Assembly: GCA_944989445.1 (NCBI GenBank)
Contig: CALYLW010000179.1
Location: forward strand, 131,501 to 195,500
Direction of reading: 5' to 3'
DNA: 64,000 nt
Source of the DNA: Ampullaceana balthica
Lineage: Eukaryota > Mollusca > Gastropoda > Lymnaeidae
Shown here piece after piece: positions 32,628 through 44,165 of this stretch. Both the position numbers and the translations under genes were made by a program. The first letter of the stretch is position 1, and every line of letters starts with the position of its first letter. The notes beneath the pieces are model-generated. The model had not been told where the DNA came from. It saw only the letters and a list, made by a program, of their open reading frames with translations, and made no database searches.

Positions 32628-33857
32628 TGCTCAAAAAAGGTATATATTTGTTGTTTGAATTTTAAAATCTATCTATACATATTTTCTTGATTGCTTTGTA
32701 TGTGCACGCTTCCATAAACGGAATATAAGCTTTTGTATTTTATCAAATTTACGGCATGAGTTTAATCTGATTATTTTCATTCATGATTAATTTTTTAAAT
32801 ATTAAAAAATATTAAACGGCTTACATTTTATAGTGAAACCATAGACGTCTTTTGCCATAAGTGGTTAAATATAAAAAAGTAAGCGTATGGATAATTTTAG
32901 TTTTTTGATAAATGTGTTTTTCTACTGAATAGAACAGAGGACACCTGTCAAGATTGTCCATCTCCTGGACTCACAACAATAAATCCTGCAACCACTTATG
33001 TTATTTCTTTAACAATCATTATATTGAAGAAATGAAAACTATTATGTTTTGGTAAGTCGAAACTAATTAATGCAACTAACTGAGATTTAATATATTTATT
33101 TTCTTTTTTCCGAGATATTATTATTGCTTATGTAGTTGAAATAATGAAAGTAAATTAATTTGTTACACATTAATTAAGGCTTTTATAATAGATACACATT
33201 ATATAATATTTGTGATTTTTTTATAAGTTGATTTTTTGGGTGAATTTTTAGTCGACAGCTATTCCAGCTAAAATTTTAGAAGTTTTTCGAATTTTCTTGA
33301 ATTTTGCTGAATTTAATTAAAAACTAAATAAAATAACCTAACTTAATCAATAATTCTTCGTAAAAATATTGCTACACATTTTTCAAAATCGTTTCTAAAA
33401 CAAGAAAAATCCAATTTGTTTTAAAAAATGACTTTCGGCCATCACTGAAAGAATCACTGTATATTTGCTATGCATTCCGTACGTATAAAAACATTCCCCC
33501 TCCCCCTCCCTGTGAATTGCATGTTAAACAAAATAAATATTATTTCATTTAATTAACGCAGCATAACCTTTTCCCCCATTGTGTTCTGCTATGCCTTGTT
33601 TTTGTTATGGACATGCGCCCATCGTTTTTATGTATGCATTTCCGATAACTTTTACCAAGGTAGGGTAGATAATATATGATGTCAATGTATCTAAAACACA
33701 TTTGTTGAATAATGTGCACTTATAAAGACATTTTCCAAAATGTCTACACGTATAATGGCATTTGAATGAATTAAATTATCTTTAAACTTTAAATTTTGTA
33801 GTTGCATTTATACAAATTGTTTGTGGATTCTCGTTCTAATTTAAAGTTTTATCGTAG
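32628..33857. other. GIMAP copy 3 right flank, AT-rich
   Basis: 33580-33800 matches the common right flank (10720-10920, 18440-18660), e.g. 'atggacatgcgcccatc' and 'gatgtcaatgtatctaaaac'. The rest is AT-rich without a credible exon. Confidence 0.65.
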
Positions 33858-34051
33858 TCCTTGAGTCACCCAGCTCCGAATGGGTACCTAAGGCTAGTTA
33901 AGCGGCTGGGTAATGCGTGGTACCTACAAAGCCGTGGCCTGTGAACGCTGCATTACTTGCCAACAGATCAACTGTCATGGTCTCTGGACGCAAATATCTT
34001 CTGCATAGAAGGAGCGTCTGTATAGATAAGAAGAAGAAGAAGAAGAAGAAG
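33858..34051 (+). mobile_element. tRNA-derived SINE, 5'-truncated copy
   Basis: It begins in the SINE body (ttgagtcacccagctccg), lacks the tRNA head, and ends CTTCTgcatAGAAG, 'gagcgtctgtatagat', (AAG)n. The paralogous flank near 18685 ('gcagtccaactctg') is uninterrupted, so this is an insertion in copy 3's flank. Confidence 0.85.
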
Positions 34052-34217
34052 AGTTCTTTGCAATATGCTGAACAACCAAGTGGCTTAATTTACACAATGA
34101 ACAAAAATTTTTTGATCTTCAAATTATTTATTATATGTTCAGATTTTTTGTATTAATTCTTACATCGGGCAAGATTATAAAAGGGTTATTTTGTGTGTGT
34201 GTGTATTAATGCAGGTA

Positions 34218-35391
34218 TGGGGCCGTCCATAAATGACGTCACTCGCCTAGGCGTATTGGGAATTTGTGACAATGCGTGACGATTGGTAGGGGGGGGGGTG
34301 TTTAAAGAAATGTGACGTCACATTAACAACAAAAAAAGAGCATCTTTAAATAAAACTTCCTCTTAACTAAGTCATTGCTTGCAATTTATGTAATGACGTT
34401 TTCAATGGCTTCACGAGAGTTATCTGTCAAAGTTCTGAAAAACTACAAGGTATTTTGAGACAACTTTTCCTTCTGAAAATGAAACAAAAAAATCATAAAA
34501 CACAACAAAAAAAAGATGTTGGTTCTTTGAATGAATCAAAGACAGGAAGTTAACGAGTCTTTGAAATACGCCAATATTATTTACTCATCCAAAAGCCGAC
34601 CTTTTTTTGACAAAATCTAGGGGGAAAGATTGTGGGGAGGGGGGTCGGCTTACGAGCGGGTCATAGGTTATTTCTGCATGTACATTGAATATCTGTGTTG
34701 TTATTGTAGATGATCAAGGTCCTTGTCTACCTTCTAAAAGATTGGACTGCTCTACCGGAAGCTTTAAAATATAATTAAACAACTGCACTTAAACCTTTTT
34801 ACTCATTTTATTTATTTTTGTAAATTTTTTATTAATAAATTGTTTTACGAATTTTGTGTTCAACAACGAATTTTAATGTACGCGCTTTCGCCACTTTTTA
34901 AACACATCCAAAAATCAAAAATAAAAAATTATAAAAATTTATTTTTAAAAGATATTTAAAAAAACACGATTTTGCACTTAAAAGAAGAAAAAATATTTTT
35001 TCTTTGATTTCAGGTGAAATCAGTGAATCTATCCACTGAACATAAAAGCGGTGGGCGCTCATCACAACTCTCTTTCATGTACAATGCTGCGAAAAAAAAT
35101 CAAATTCGTATGAATATTAATAAACATTAAAAGTTTCACAACTTTGATCGTATACATGCTACTATCATATTAAATAGAAATATTTATCTATATGCAAAAG
35201 AATAGTTACAAAGAAAAATGAGTTCATTTTGTTTTCAATTAGAAAATACGGCTTTTTTTCCTTTTTTGTGTGGGGGCTTTGTGACGTAATATAGGAGGGG
35301 GGGGGCTATGTTTTTGTGACGAAGTTTGACGAGGGGGGAGGGGGGGGTAAAAATTGGCAAAATCGCGTGACGTCATGTATGGACGGCCCCC
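34218..35391. mobile_element. DNA transposon derivative with near-perfect 24-bp TIRs, 1.17 kb
   Basis: The left end GGGGCCGTCCATAAATGACG (+TCAC) and the inverted right end GGGGCCGTCCATACATGACG (+TCAC) differ at one position. Secondary TGACGTCAC motifs and long G runs lie inside both ends. A TA at 34216-34217 and at 35392-35393 may be the target duplication. No transposase frame. Its right end resembles remnants upstream of GIMAP copies 1 and 2 (4434-4455, 15450-15475). A single foldback arm lies inside. Confidence 0.78.
34955..35215. repeat. Single arm of the foldback element family
   Basis: 'aagaagaaaaaata', 'cataaaagcg-tgggcgc-catcacaac' and 'atattaataaacattaaaag' match one arm of the element at 54012-54422. 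It is nested in the TIR element. Confidence 0.6.
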
Positions 35392-36016
35392 TAGACGAAC
35401 GTATACAAAAATACACAGTAAACTCAATGATTTTTTTTGGTAGAAATTTATAGTACACACTACATGTTATTGCATAATATTTATGTAGCTTGATTGGGAA
35501 ATTCATCATTATTTATTATTATTATTATTTATATTTCCTTCCATATATACGCGAAAACCATATCAAGAATGGATACATAATGACATCAAGTCACGTCAGC
35601 TGTTACAGAATCAATAATATGCAAGATTTGTTTTGATCGTTATTTGTCGAAACAAATCGAGGAACTCGTTTTCCCGGGAAAAAAATTGATACGCACTATT
35701 GCTTCAACTTACCATTTTAGCTCACCACTTTTCTCTTTTCGCACACTTCAAGACAAACCTTGCTACAGAAATCCTAAGTTCTAAGCCTAACTAAGTTAGG
35801 ACAATTAATCTTAGGTCTTAGGTAAATCAGAGTATTGAGTGGACTCAAAATGGGAAATGTGAAAGATTCATGACTTGTAACTTGATTTTGACACAAAAAA
35901 CAAGTTTGATTTAGAAAACATTTCATTTAATGCTTTACCTATTGGGCCACATATGCCTAAATATTTTATGTGAATTAAGTGAGTTTCAGGAAGAGTCTTG
36001 TGTCTTATTCTTAGTA
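35392..36016. other. No gene; duplicated AT-rich segment
   Basis: 35590-35790 is a diverged copy of 27195-27400. The rest is unremarkable. Confidence 0.6.
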
Positions 36017-36350
36017 CTTAGACTTCTCACTTAGACTTCTCACTTAGACTTGTCACTTAGACTTCTCACTTAGAATTCTCACTTAGACTTGTCACTTAGA
36101 CTTCTCACTTAGACTTGTCACTTAGACTTGTCACTTAGACTTCTCATTTAGACTTCTCAATTAGACTTCTCACTTAGACTTCTCACTTAGACTTCTCACT
36201 TAGACTTCTCACTTAGACTTCTCACTTAGACTTCTCACATATACTTCTCACTTAGACTTCTCACTTTGACTTCTCACTTAGACTTCTCACTTAGACTTCT
36301 CACTTAGACTTCTCACTTAGACTTCTCACTTAGACTTCTCACTTAGATTT
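36017..36350. repeat. 15-bp minisatellite, about 22 units
   Basis: Unit cttagacttctcact, with a 'cttgtcact' variant clustered in the first third. No spacer sequence. Confidence 0.9.
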
Positions 36351-36879
36351 AATCTAGGGAATATTGAACGGAAATATTCTTAAAGTAACGCCACAGAACA
36401 CAAACTGCAAATTCTTCAAATATTTTGAAATTCAAAATTTTTCCAAAATATATGGTTTTGACAACATGTTCTCACACAAAGACTTTCTTAGTTTTAAACA
36501 AAATGTCTAAAAACTGGGACTAGGAAAGCTATTGTTTAGGAACCAGTTTTAATAACCAGATATCTTAAAAGTAATTTATCTGTTTATTGTATAAAAGTAA
36601 AACATAATGATACTGGAAGTATTAATATTATAATCACTTATAACTAAAAAAGCGCTCAGTCATAGATTTGTTCTGAAATGACTAAATCTAGAAAGTTGAA
36701 AGGTAGTCAACAACGTTCTCCGTTTACAATGTTCACCTAATTTACACCTGCTATTGTAATGCCATCAAATTTAACTACACTAATTATAAATAAGCTGAAA
36801 TAGAATCTCAAAACACCAATTGATTTCAATCTGGATCATGATGGATATAATACATATGTAAACTTCACCGTCTTGTCCG

Positions 36880-38888
36880 TCTGTCTGTCGTAGTCCCGCA
36901 GAAAAACAAAAACGAAAAGTAAAAAATGAGACACTTCGCGTGATCCTATCGAGCTGATAATTTAATTTGTTTTTCGTCTGCTACCATTGCGGGAGGGTAC
37001 TGAACAACTTCCCAAAGTTTCATGCTCCAACCTACACCGGAAGTTAGGTATTTAATGATTAGTCTGTTTTATATAGCTAATATAAGAAAAAAACTACATT
37101 TGGGCCCCGGCCTCCTAGTGAATGATAATTTTATATTTGTTTTGATTGTTACCGCCGCGGGAGGGTACTCAACAACTTTTCAAAGTTTCATGCTTGTACC
37201 TACACGGGAAGATGAGGAATTAGTGTTCATTCAATTTTATATAGCCCATATACGGAAAAAAACGGGTTTGGGCCCCCGGCAACCCATGAGTGAAAATTTA
37301 TAAATTCTTTTTCGCCAATTATCGTCATAAGAGTGTATTAAGCAAGTTCCCAAATTTTTAGCTTCTACCTTCACGGGAAGTTGGAGAATTAGTGTTGAAT
37401 CAGTTTTTAACATTAGAAAAAAACTAAATTTGGGCCCCGGTCCCCAGTAAGTGATAATATATAATTTTTGTACCTGTTACCATCGCGGAATGTTACTTAA
37501 CAACTGCCCAAAGTTTCATGCTTCCACCTACACGGGAAAACGGATAATAAGGGATTTTTATATTTTATAAAGCCCAAATAAGGGAAAAAACGTTTTTGGG
37601 CCCCCGGCTCCCATGAGTGTGAATTTAAAAATTCTTTTTCACCTGTTACCATTGCGGAAGTGTACTTAACAACTCTCCATAGTTTCATGCTGCTACCAAC
37701 ACGAGAAATTGTAGAATTAGTGATGAGTCAGTTTTTTTATTAAAAAAACTACATTTAGGCCCCCGGCCCCCAGTAAGTGATAATTTATAAAGTTTTTTTA
37801 CGTGTTACCATCGCAGAATGTTACTTAACAACTTCTCAAAATTTCATGCTTCTTCCTACACAGGAAATAGGAGAATTAGTGATTTTCATTTTTTATATAG
37901 CTCATATAAGGAAAAAACTACATTTTGGCCCCTGGGCCCCAGTAAGTGAAAATGTTTAAAAATGTTCACCTGTTACCATTGCGGAAGTGTACTCAACAAC
38001 TTCTCAAAGTTTCATGCTTCTACCTACTCGGAAAATAGGAGAATTAGTGATTTTCAAATGTTTATATAGCCCATAGAAGAAAGAAAAAAAGATTTTAGGC
38101 CCCCGGCCCCCTTGAAGGTGAATTTTAAAAAAAAATTTCGCCATTTGTCGTCGATAGAGGCTACTTGAAAACTTCCCAAGGTTTCATGCTTCTAGCTAAA
38201 CGGGAAATCCGAGAATTAGTGATGGGTCGGTTTTAATATAAGAAAAAACTAAATTTGGGCCCCCGGCCCCTATAAAGTGATAATTTAAATATTGTTTTTA
38301 CCTGTTACCATCGTGGAAGTGTACTTAACAACTACCCCAAGTTTCATGATTCTACCTTCTCGGGAAAGGGGATAATTAGTGATTTTTAATTTTTATATAT
38401 CTCATATAAGGAAAAAAACTTCAGTTGGAAGTGATAATTTAAATATTTTTTCTTCCATTACCATCACCAAATTGTACGCAACAACTTCACAAAGTTTCAT
38501 GCTTCTGCAGACTCGGGAAATAGGAGAATTAGTGATATTCAAATTTTATATAGGCCATATTAGGAATAAAACGTTTTTGGGCCCCCAGCCCCCATGAGTG
38601 TTAATATTAAAATTCTTTTACTGCAATTTTCGCCGCGAGAGGCTACTCAACAACTTCCCAAAGTTTCATGCGTTTACCTACACGGGAAGTTGGAGAATTA
38701 GTGATGAATGAGTCAGTCAGTGAGTCAGTGAGTCAGGGAGTCAGTGAGTCAGTGAGTCAGGGAGTCAGTGAGTCATTGAGTCAGGGAATCAGTGAGTCAA
38801 TGAGTCAGTGAGTCAGGGAGTCAGTGAGTCAGTGAGTCAGGGAGTCAGTGAGTCAGTGAGTCAGGGCTTTGCCTTTTATTAGTATAGA
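36880..38888 (-). mobile_element. Helitron-like element built of about ten approx. 190-bp modules
   Basis: The minus-strand 5' end is TCTATACTAATAAAAGGC at 38888, after an A, then 'aaagccctgactcactgact', a 5' end found in Helitrons of many animals. The body repeats a module: 'tttcatgcttctacctacac', GGGAAATAGGAGAATTAGTG, 'tatatagcccatataagg', GGGCCCCCGGCCCCC. The same module occurs at 59341-60180 beside a Helitron helicase remnant. The left (3') end was not located; 36880 is approximate. Confidence 0.7.
38707..38874. repeat. Microsatellite of GTCAGTGA / GTCAGGGA units
   Basis: About 21 octamer units just inside the 5' end of the Helitron-like element. A microsatellite also sits at this place in the elements at 1, 6814 and 25153. 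Confidence 0.9.
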
Positions 38889-38924
38889 TACAACACTCTG
38901 AAAGTCTTATGGATAACAGTGTTC

Positions 38925-39155
38925 TTATTTGGTATGCAAGTACACATACGTACAAGCATACACATTCTCGTTCTTACGGCCTGGAATTCGGACGAGGCAT
39001 GGGTTGTCTGATCAAACCAGGACAAGCAAAATTCGGTCAAAATTTAAAATTCCAATAAATATGCACGAATATACATAAATAATGGATAAGTATATGGCGA
39101 TGTAATCTTCTGTATAGAAGGAGCGTTTCCAATAGATAAGATAAAATAAGATAAG
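38925..39155 (+). mobile_element. LINE 3' end fragment (same family as 12609)
   Basis: A decayed version of the LINE C-terminus (YTFSFLRPGIR...GLSDQ against YKFSFFPSGIRAWNGLPEE), followed by the shared 3' tail: 'ggataag', 'gtaatcttctgtatagaag', 'gagcgt' and a GATAAGATAA tail ending at 39155. Confidence 0.8.
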
Positions 39156-39250
39156 CTTTTTATAAGTTTATGAGATTCCCAAGTTGCATTTTTTAAAATC
39201 AAATTACGTAGTACTTTTTTAAAAATTTAAATTATTTTCTTTGTGTTTTT

Positions 39251-39925
39251 AGATGTGTGTTGATTGACTCTATTCTAGATGTGTGTTGATTGACTCTATG
39301 CTAGATGTGTGTTGATTGACTCTATTCTAGATGTGTGTTGATTGACTCTATGCTAGATGTGTGTTGATTGACTCTATGCTAGATGTGTGTTGATTGACTC
39401 TATGCTAGATGTGTGTTGATTGACTCTAGGATAGATGTGTGTTGATTGACTCTATGATAGATGTGTGTTGATTGACTCTATGCTAGATGTGTGTTGATTG
39501 ACTCTATGCTAGATGTGTGTTGATTGACTCTATGCTAGATGTGTGTTGATTGACTCTAGGATAGATGTGTGTCGATTGACTCTATGATAGATGTGTGTTG
39601 ATTGACTCTATGCTAGATGTGTGTTGATTGACTCTATGCTAGATGTGTGTTGATTGACTCTATGCTAGATGTGTGTTGATTGACTCTATGCTAGATGTGT
39701 GTTGATTGACTCTATGATAGATGTGTGTTGATTGGCTCTGTGCTGGATGTGTGTTGATTGACTCTGTGCTAGATGTGTGTTGATTGACTCTATGCTAGAT
39801 GTGTGTTGATTGACTCTATGCTAGATGTGTGTTGATTGACTCTATGCTAGATGTGTGTTGTTAGACTCTATGCTAGATGTGTGTTGATTGACTCTATGCT
39901 AGATGTGTGTTTATTGACTTTATGC
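39251..39925. repeat. 26-bp minisatellite, about 26 units
   Basis: Unit agatgtgtgttgattgactc plus tatgct, with 'aggata' and 'attct' variants. Variant units recur in order (39425-39480 against 39555-39590), suggesting block duplication. Confidence 0.92.
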
Positions 39926-41108
39926 TGTTTGAAAAAGGGACAAAGGTTATTTTTTAAAATCCTTAAATAGTTTTTACATTGGAAACTCTGAACTATCGAG
40001 TTACTATTTTTGAGGATAAATGTATTTTAGCTCAGAATGTTTTCATTTCATTTTTGTGTGCGTTCCATTACCGAGATAAAACTTTGTATGTCCCATTTAT
40101 CGTACTAAAGGCAACAAATCTGCTTTTGATAAGTTTCAATTCGTCGATCTGATGAAAACATCGACTCTTGTCAGTTTGTTATTTTTATTCTCCGGTCTCT
40201 TTTTATTAGACGTGTGTTGTGAGTGACATGAATCATTTTTAACACTTTTAATTTAATCATAGACTTTGTCTTGAATTTTAATCATTTCCGTTATGGCTAT
40301 TGTTATAAATACATTGACCGAAATTCGTGCCTTCTCACAATGTTGGACCAAATATATCTCTGTCACTGAACTCTGGGAATGTTTCTGACGGAAACAACAA
40401 ATTTGGCTCGGAGGTTGGTTTCTATGCAATCGGACGTGACCTTATTTTTTAAACTGCTCCAGAATCTCTTGCTTTCCCCTACTCATCAATATATCATAAA
40501 GGAATTTCCCCATATCACTTGTATGGGAATTTCTTTTCGTTGTCTTGTTCTATTAAAACGTTTTTGTTGTTTCTTTGTGTCTGTGTGTGAGTGTGTGTGA
40601 GTGTGTGTGTGTGTGTGTGTTTGTGCTCCTTTACATTGTCTATAAAATGTACATTTTGGGTACTTTTTAATATGTTGAAATTACTGTGCCGACCCCATGT
40701 AAGCTAACATAATAAAATTAGCGCAATTGTTTTCAGTGAAAAGATAGTGTTTGATTAGTCTGACTGTCGACAAAGGAAAACATTGGGGTTAGAGCTATAA
40801 CACTGTCCATTGCTGTACTTACTTTTAAGATATCGGTTTAGTTGACATATGAGCTGATATCAAATAGTTTGTTGCTGTTTTTTTTAAATTTAATAGATAC
40901 AATTGAAAAGAGAAATGTTGCAATATTTAAAACAAAATCATGTATACAATTTTCCTTATTTTTAATAAATGTTTAATATGTATAAAAAGAACAAATTAAT
41001 CTATAGAACTAAAACTTATGTGTCGGTAAAGGACGTATTTATGAATAAAATATTTTTTATTTCTTATTTTTCATGTTTTTTTTAAAAAATATTAATTATT
41101 TTTTAATA
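39926..41108. other. No gene seen; GT microsatellite at 40565-40622
   Basis: AT-rich. The (GT)n stretch is the only structured feature. Short frames here have no support. Confidence 0.6.
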
Positions 41109-41299
41109 TGTGGTAGTGTGCACACCCACACAGCGCCGCACCATCGGCACCGCACCGCGGTGCACTATGTATAATATAGAAGAAAGGAAGTAGAGAGAGT
41201 GATGGTTTGGTGCGCTAAGAAGAAAGAAGTGAACGTTGTGAATAAAGTTCCATTGTTGTGTAAATTAAAACTGTTAGAAACAACATCTTTAGTCCCACA
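41109..41299 (+). mobile_element. Possible solo LTR, 191 bp
   Basis: Starts TGTGGTAGTG and ends TCCCACA, i.e. TG...CA with a 5-bp TGTGG/CCACA inverted repeat. It contains 'gaataaagttccattgttg', like a polyadenylation signal near an LTR R-U5 boundary, and a GC-rich stretch ('caccgcaccgcggtgc'). No clear target duplication. Confidence 0.4.
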
Positions 41300-41442
41300 T
41301 TTGTGAACTTGTTTCAAATTTAAGCCTCCACACGACTACAAATAACTTAATTTTTACGGTGTTAATTAAAATAAAAAATATTTACTTGTAACATGTAAGT
41401 TTTTAAACATCTATATTATGAAAATTCGTGCTTGAAATGTGT

Positions 41443-41575
41443 TGCCTGAAGAAACCTGGAAAGTCAACGCATAATCAACATTTACATCTCGATTAAAACG
41501 GCATGAATGCACATAAACTATGGATAAGCGTAGGTCGCAATATGCTCCTGCATCGGTGGAACGTCTGTAATACAA
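41443..41575 (+). mobile_element. LINE 3' end fragment, degraded
   Basis: 'gttgcctgaagaaacctgga' and 'tcaacatttacatctc' match the LINE at 12609 (reverse complement of 12700-12770), followed by a decayed tail ('ggataagcgtaggtcgcaat', 'tggaacgtctgta'). Confidence 0.75.
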
Positions 41576-41870
41576 AATGACATAGTATGTTTCGTTGTTA
41601 TTGTATATCACAATGAGGTTTCTTGTAAAGCTGTTTTCTCCTAGTAAATAATATAATGGTAGAAAATGCGTTACGATCTACACATGAGGGTCTGCTGGTA
41701 CGCGGGGTAGTATTACGTATACAAATCTGCCGCCTAAGGGCTTTCTTTTCGAAATGTCATGTAGAATAAATTACCTGTATGCAAGATCTTAGTTGTATAC
41801 AAACATGAATGACGGTGAATGAATTAAATCACTCAAGTGTTAAGAGCAATAAGAGTGCTTGGGAATACGT

Positions 41871-41985
41871 TTTTGGTGCGGGAAGGGGATGCGTTTCTTG
41901 GTGCGGGAAGGGGATGCGTTTCTTGGTGCGGGAAGGGGATGCGTTTCTTGGTGCGGGAAGGGGATGCGTTTCTTGGTGCGCAATG
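41871..41985. repeat. 25-bp minisatellite, about 4.5 units
   Basis: Unit tttcttggtgcgggaagggg plus atgcg, nearly identical units. Confidence 0.9.
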
Positions 41986-42126
41986 AACCAGTGGGGATAA
42001 TCCAAGAGGCACGATTATGACATTAGAGCTGTCGATTTTAAATGTATTGATCTGTTACAACTGTTGACACTGAGATGATTTTTAAAAAAACTGAGGAGTG
42101 GGGTATTGCCGGAAAAAAATATTTTT

Positions 42127-42313
42127 GACAACCTCCCTGTGACGCTGTGGTAGATACTTGTAAATAGACAACCTCCCTGTGACGCTGTGGTAGATATTTG
42201 TAAATAGACAACCTCCCTGTGACGCTGTGGTAGATATTTGTAAATAGACAACCTCACTGTGACGCTGTGGTAGATGTTTGTAAATATACAAACTCACTGT
42301 GACGCTGTGGTAG
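42127..42313. repeat. 40-bp tandem repeat, about 4.7 units
   Basis: Units start at 42127, 42167, 42207, 42247 and 42287 (gacaacctccctgtgacgct...). Overlapping frames on the minus strand are repeat artefacts. Confidence 0.92.
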
Positions 42314-42329
42314 GCAAAGTGATGTTCTC

Positions 42330-42650
42330 TGTAGTGTTTTTTGGTCTTGTTTTCTGTCATGTTCTATGTTATATTCTTTGATTTGCTGTCTGCCATGTTT
42401 TCTTTCTTGTTCTGTTCTGTTCTCTGTTATGTTCTTTGGCACGTTCTCCACCATACCTCTCTCATGTTCTCTATCGTGTTCTGTCTGTTCTCCGCCATGT
42501 TCTCTGTCATGTTTTCTATCATGTTCTCTGTCATGTTTTTATGTTCTCTGCCATTAACTCTGCCATGTTCTGTACCACGTTCTCTACCATGTTCTCTGTC
42601 ACATACTCTGCAATGTTCTTTGCCACGTTCTCTGCAATGTTCTCTGATTA
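42330..42650. repeat. 12-bp degenerate repeat (gttctctgycat)
   Basis: A chain of 'gttctctgtcat' / 'gttctctgccat' units with many variants. All three plus frames stay open over much of it, giving false proteins. Confidence 0.85.
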
Positions 42651-43181
42651 GGAACTTCCCACGAGAACGCCAATCACCACAATTGAACGCCCCGCTAGGA
42701 TGTTGGGTCTATTAATAGCAAGATTACGTGTCATTAAAAGGCCAACAATAAACTGGATCAAAACAAACCGTGACGTACGCCTACTGACCCAGAGATATAC
42801 CCTGAGCTTGACACTATATACATGTTACCTTCGCTATAACCAATGTTCGAAAACAAACTTTCATAAAGTTGCTATTAACAACATACAACAGGCTATTATT
42901 AAGCTAATTGGAAATCGAAGAGGCAATTCACACATATAACCAATGGCAGCCATTTGAGTAATTGTCCGAGGAAAGATATATAGATATAGAAGTTTTCCGA
43001 CTTTTAAGTATCACATCACCATTGATGAGAAATGAACAATCGGTTTAATATGCTCGAAATGTATGGTTAACTTCACATAAATGTCTTAAAAACAAATGTA
43101 TTTCAGTTTTTTTTAAAGAGCAGTTTTATTTCTAACAGATGGCGTAAAGTTCCCTGGATGCTTCTCTGTCCAACTGAACTG

Positions 43182-43575
43182 GGTACTGATGTGACCAAAT
43201 GGCCTCTGTACTGATGTGACCAAATGGCCTCTGTACTGATGTGACCAAATGGCCTCTGTACTGATATGACCAAATGGCCTCTGTACTGATGTGACCAAAT
43301 GGCCTCTGTACTGATATGACCAAATGGCCTCTGTACTGATGTGACCAAATGGCCTCTGTACTGATGTGACCAAATGGTCTCTGTACTGATGTGACCAAAT
43401 GGCCTCTGTACTGATGTGACCAAATGGCCTCTGTACTGATATGACCAAATGGCCTCTGTACTGATGTGACCAAATGGCCTCTGTACTGATGTGACCAAAT
43501 GGCCTCTGTACTGATGTGACCAAATGGCCTCTGTACTGATATGACCAAATGGCCTCTGTACTGATGTGACCAACT
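43182..43575. repeat. 25-bp minisatellite, about 15.7 units
   Basis: Unit ctgatgtgaccaaatggcct plus ctgta. A 'gatatgac' variant occurs at about 43262, 43312, 43437 and 43537, at multiples of 25. Confidence 0.93.
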
Positions 43576-43663
43576 GATTTTGGTAATGCTCTGAAAAACT
43601 GACCAAATTTAAAACATAAATCTGTCAAAAGTAATTTGCTTTCTATGGTACTCAACAAGAGGA

Positions 43664-44165
43664 GAGGAAATCAAATCTATCTGTGAGAGGACATCAAATC
43701 TATCTGTGAGAGGACATCAAATCTATCTGTGAGATGACATAAAATCTATATGTGAGAGGTCATCAAATTTATCTGTGAGAGGTCATCAAATCTATCTGTG
43801 AGGACATCAAATCTATCCGTGAGATGTCATCAAATATATCTGTGAGAGGACGTAAAATCTATCTGTGAGAGGACATCAAATCTATCTGTGAGAGGACATC
43901 AAATCTATCTGTGAGATGACATAAAATCTATATGTGAGAGGTCATCAAATTTATCTGTGAGAGGTCATCAAATCTATCTGTGAGGACATCAAATCTATCC
44001 GTGAGATGTCATCAAATATATCTGTGAGAGGACATCAAATCTATCCGTGAGATGTCATCAAATCTATCAGTGAGGTGTCAACAAATCTATCTGTGAGATG
44101 TCATCAAATCTATCTGTGAGGACATCAAATCTATCCGTGAGATGTCAACAAATCTATCTGTGAGC
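43664..44165. repeat. 23-bp minisatellite with higher-order repeat
   Basis: Unit catcaaatctatctgtgaga plus gga. A block of eight variant units starting near 43731 is repeated from about 43913 (offset 182 bp), including a shortened unit and the 'taaaatctatatg' variant. Confidence 0.9.

Noticed and set aside
36686..36689. CTAG as the 3' end of the module-built Helitron (minus strand)
   Set aside because: The next base on the minus strand is A, not T, and there is no hairpin before it.
42341..42715. Cys-rich frames of 63-124 codons
   Set aside because: Products of the 12-bp gttctctgycat repeat, open in three frames at once.
43103..43658. Minus-strand frames of 138-181 codons
   Set aside because: Entirely made of the 25-bp repeat; three overlapping frames are open.
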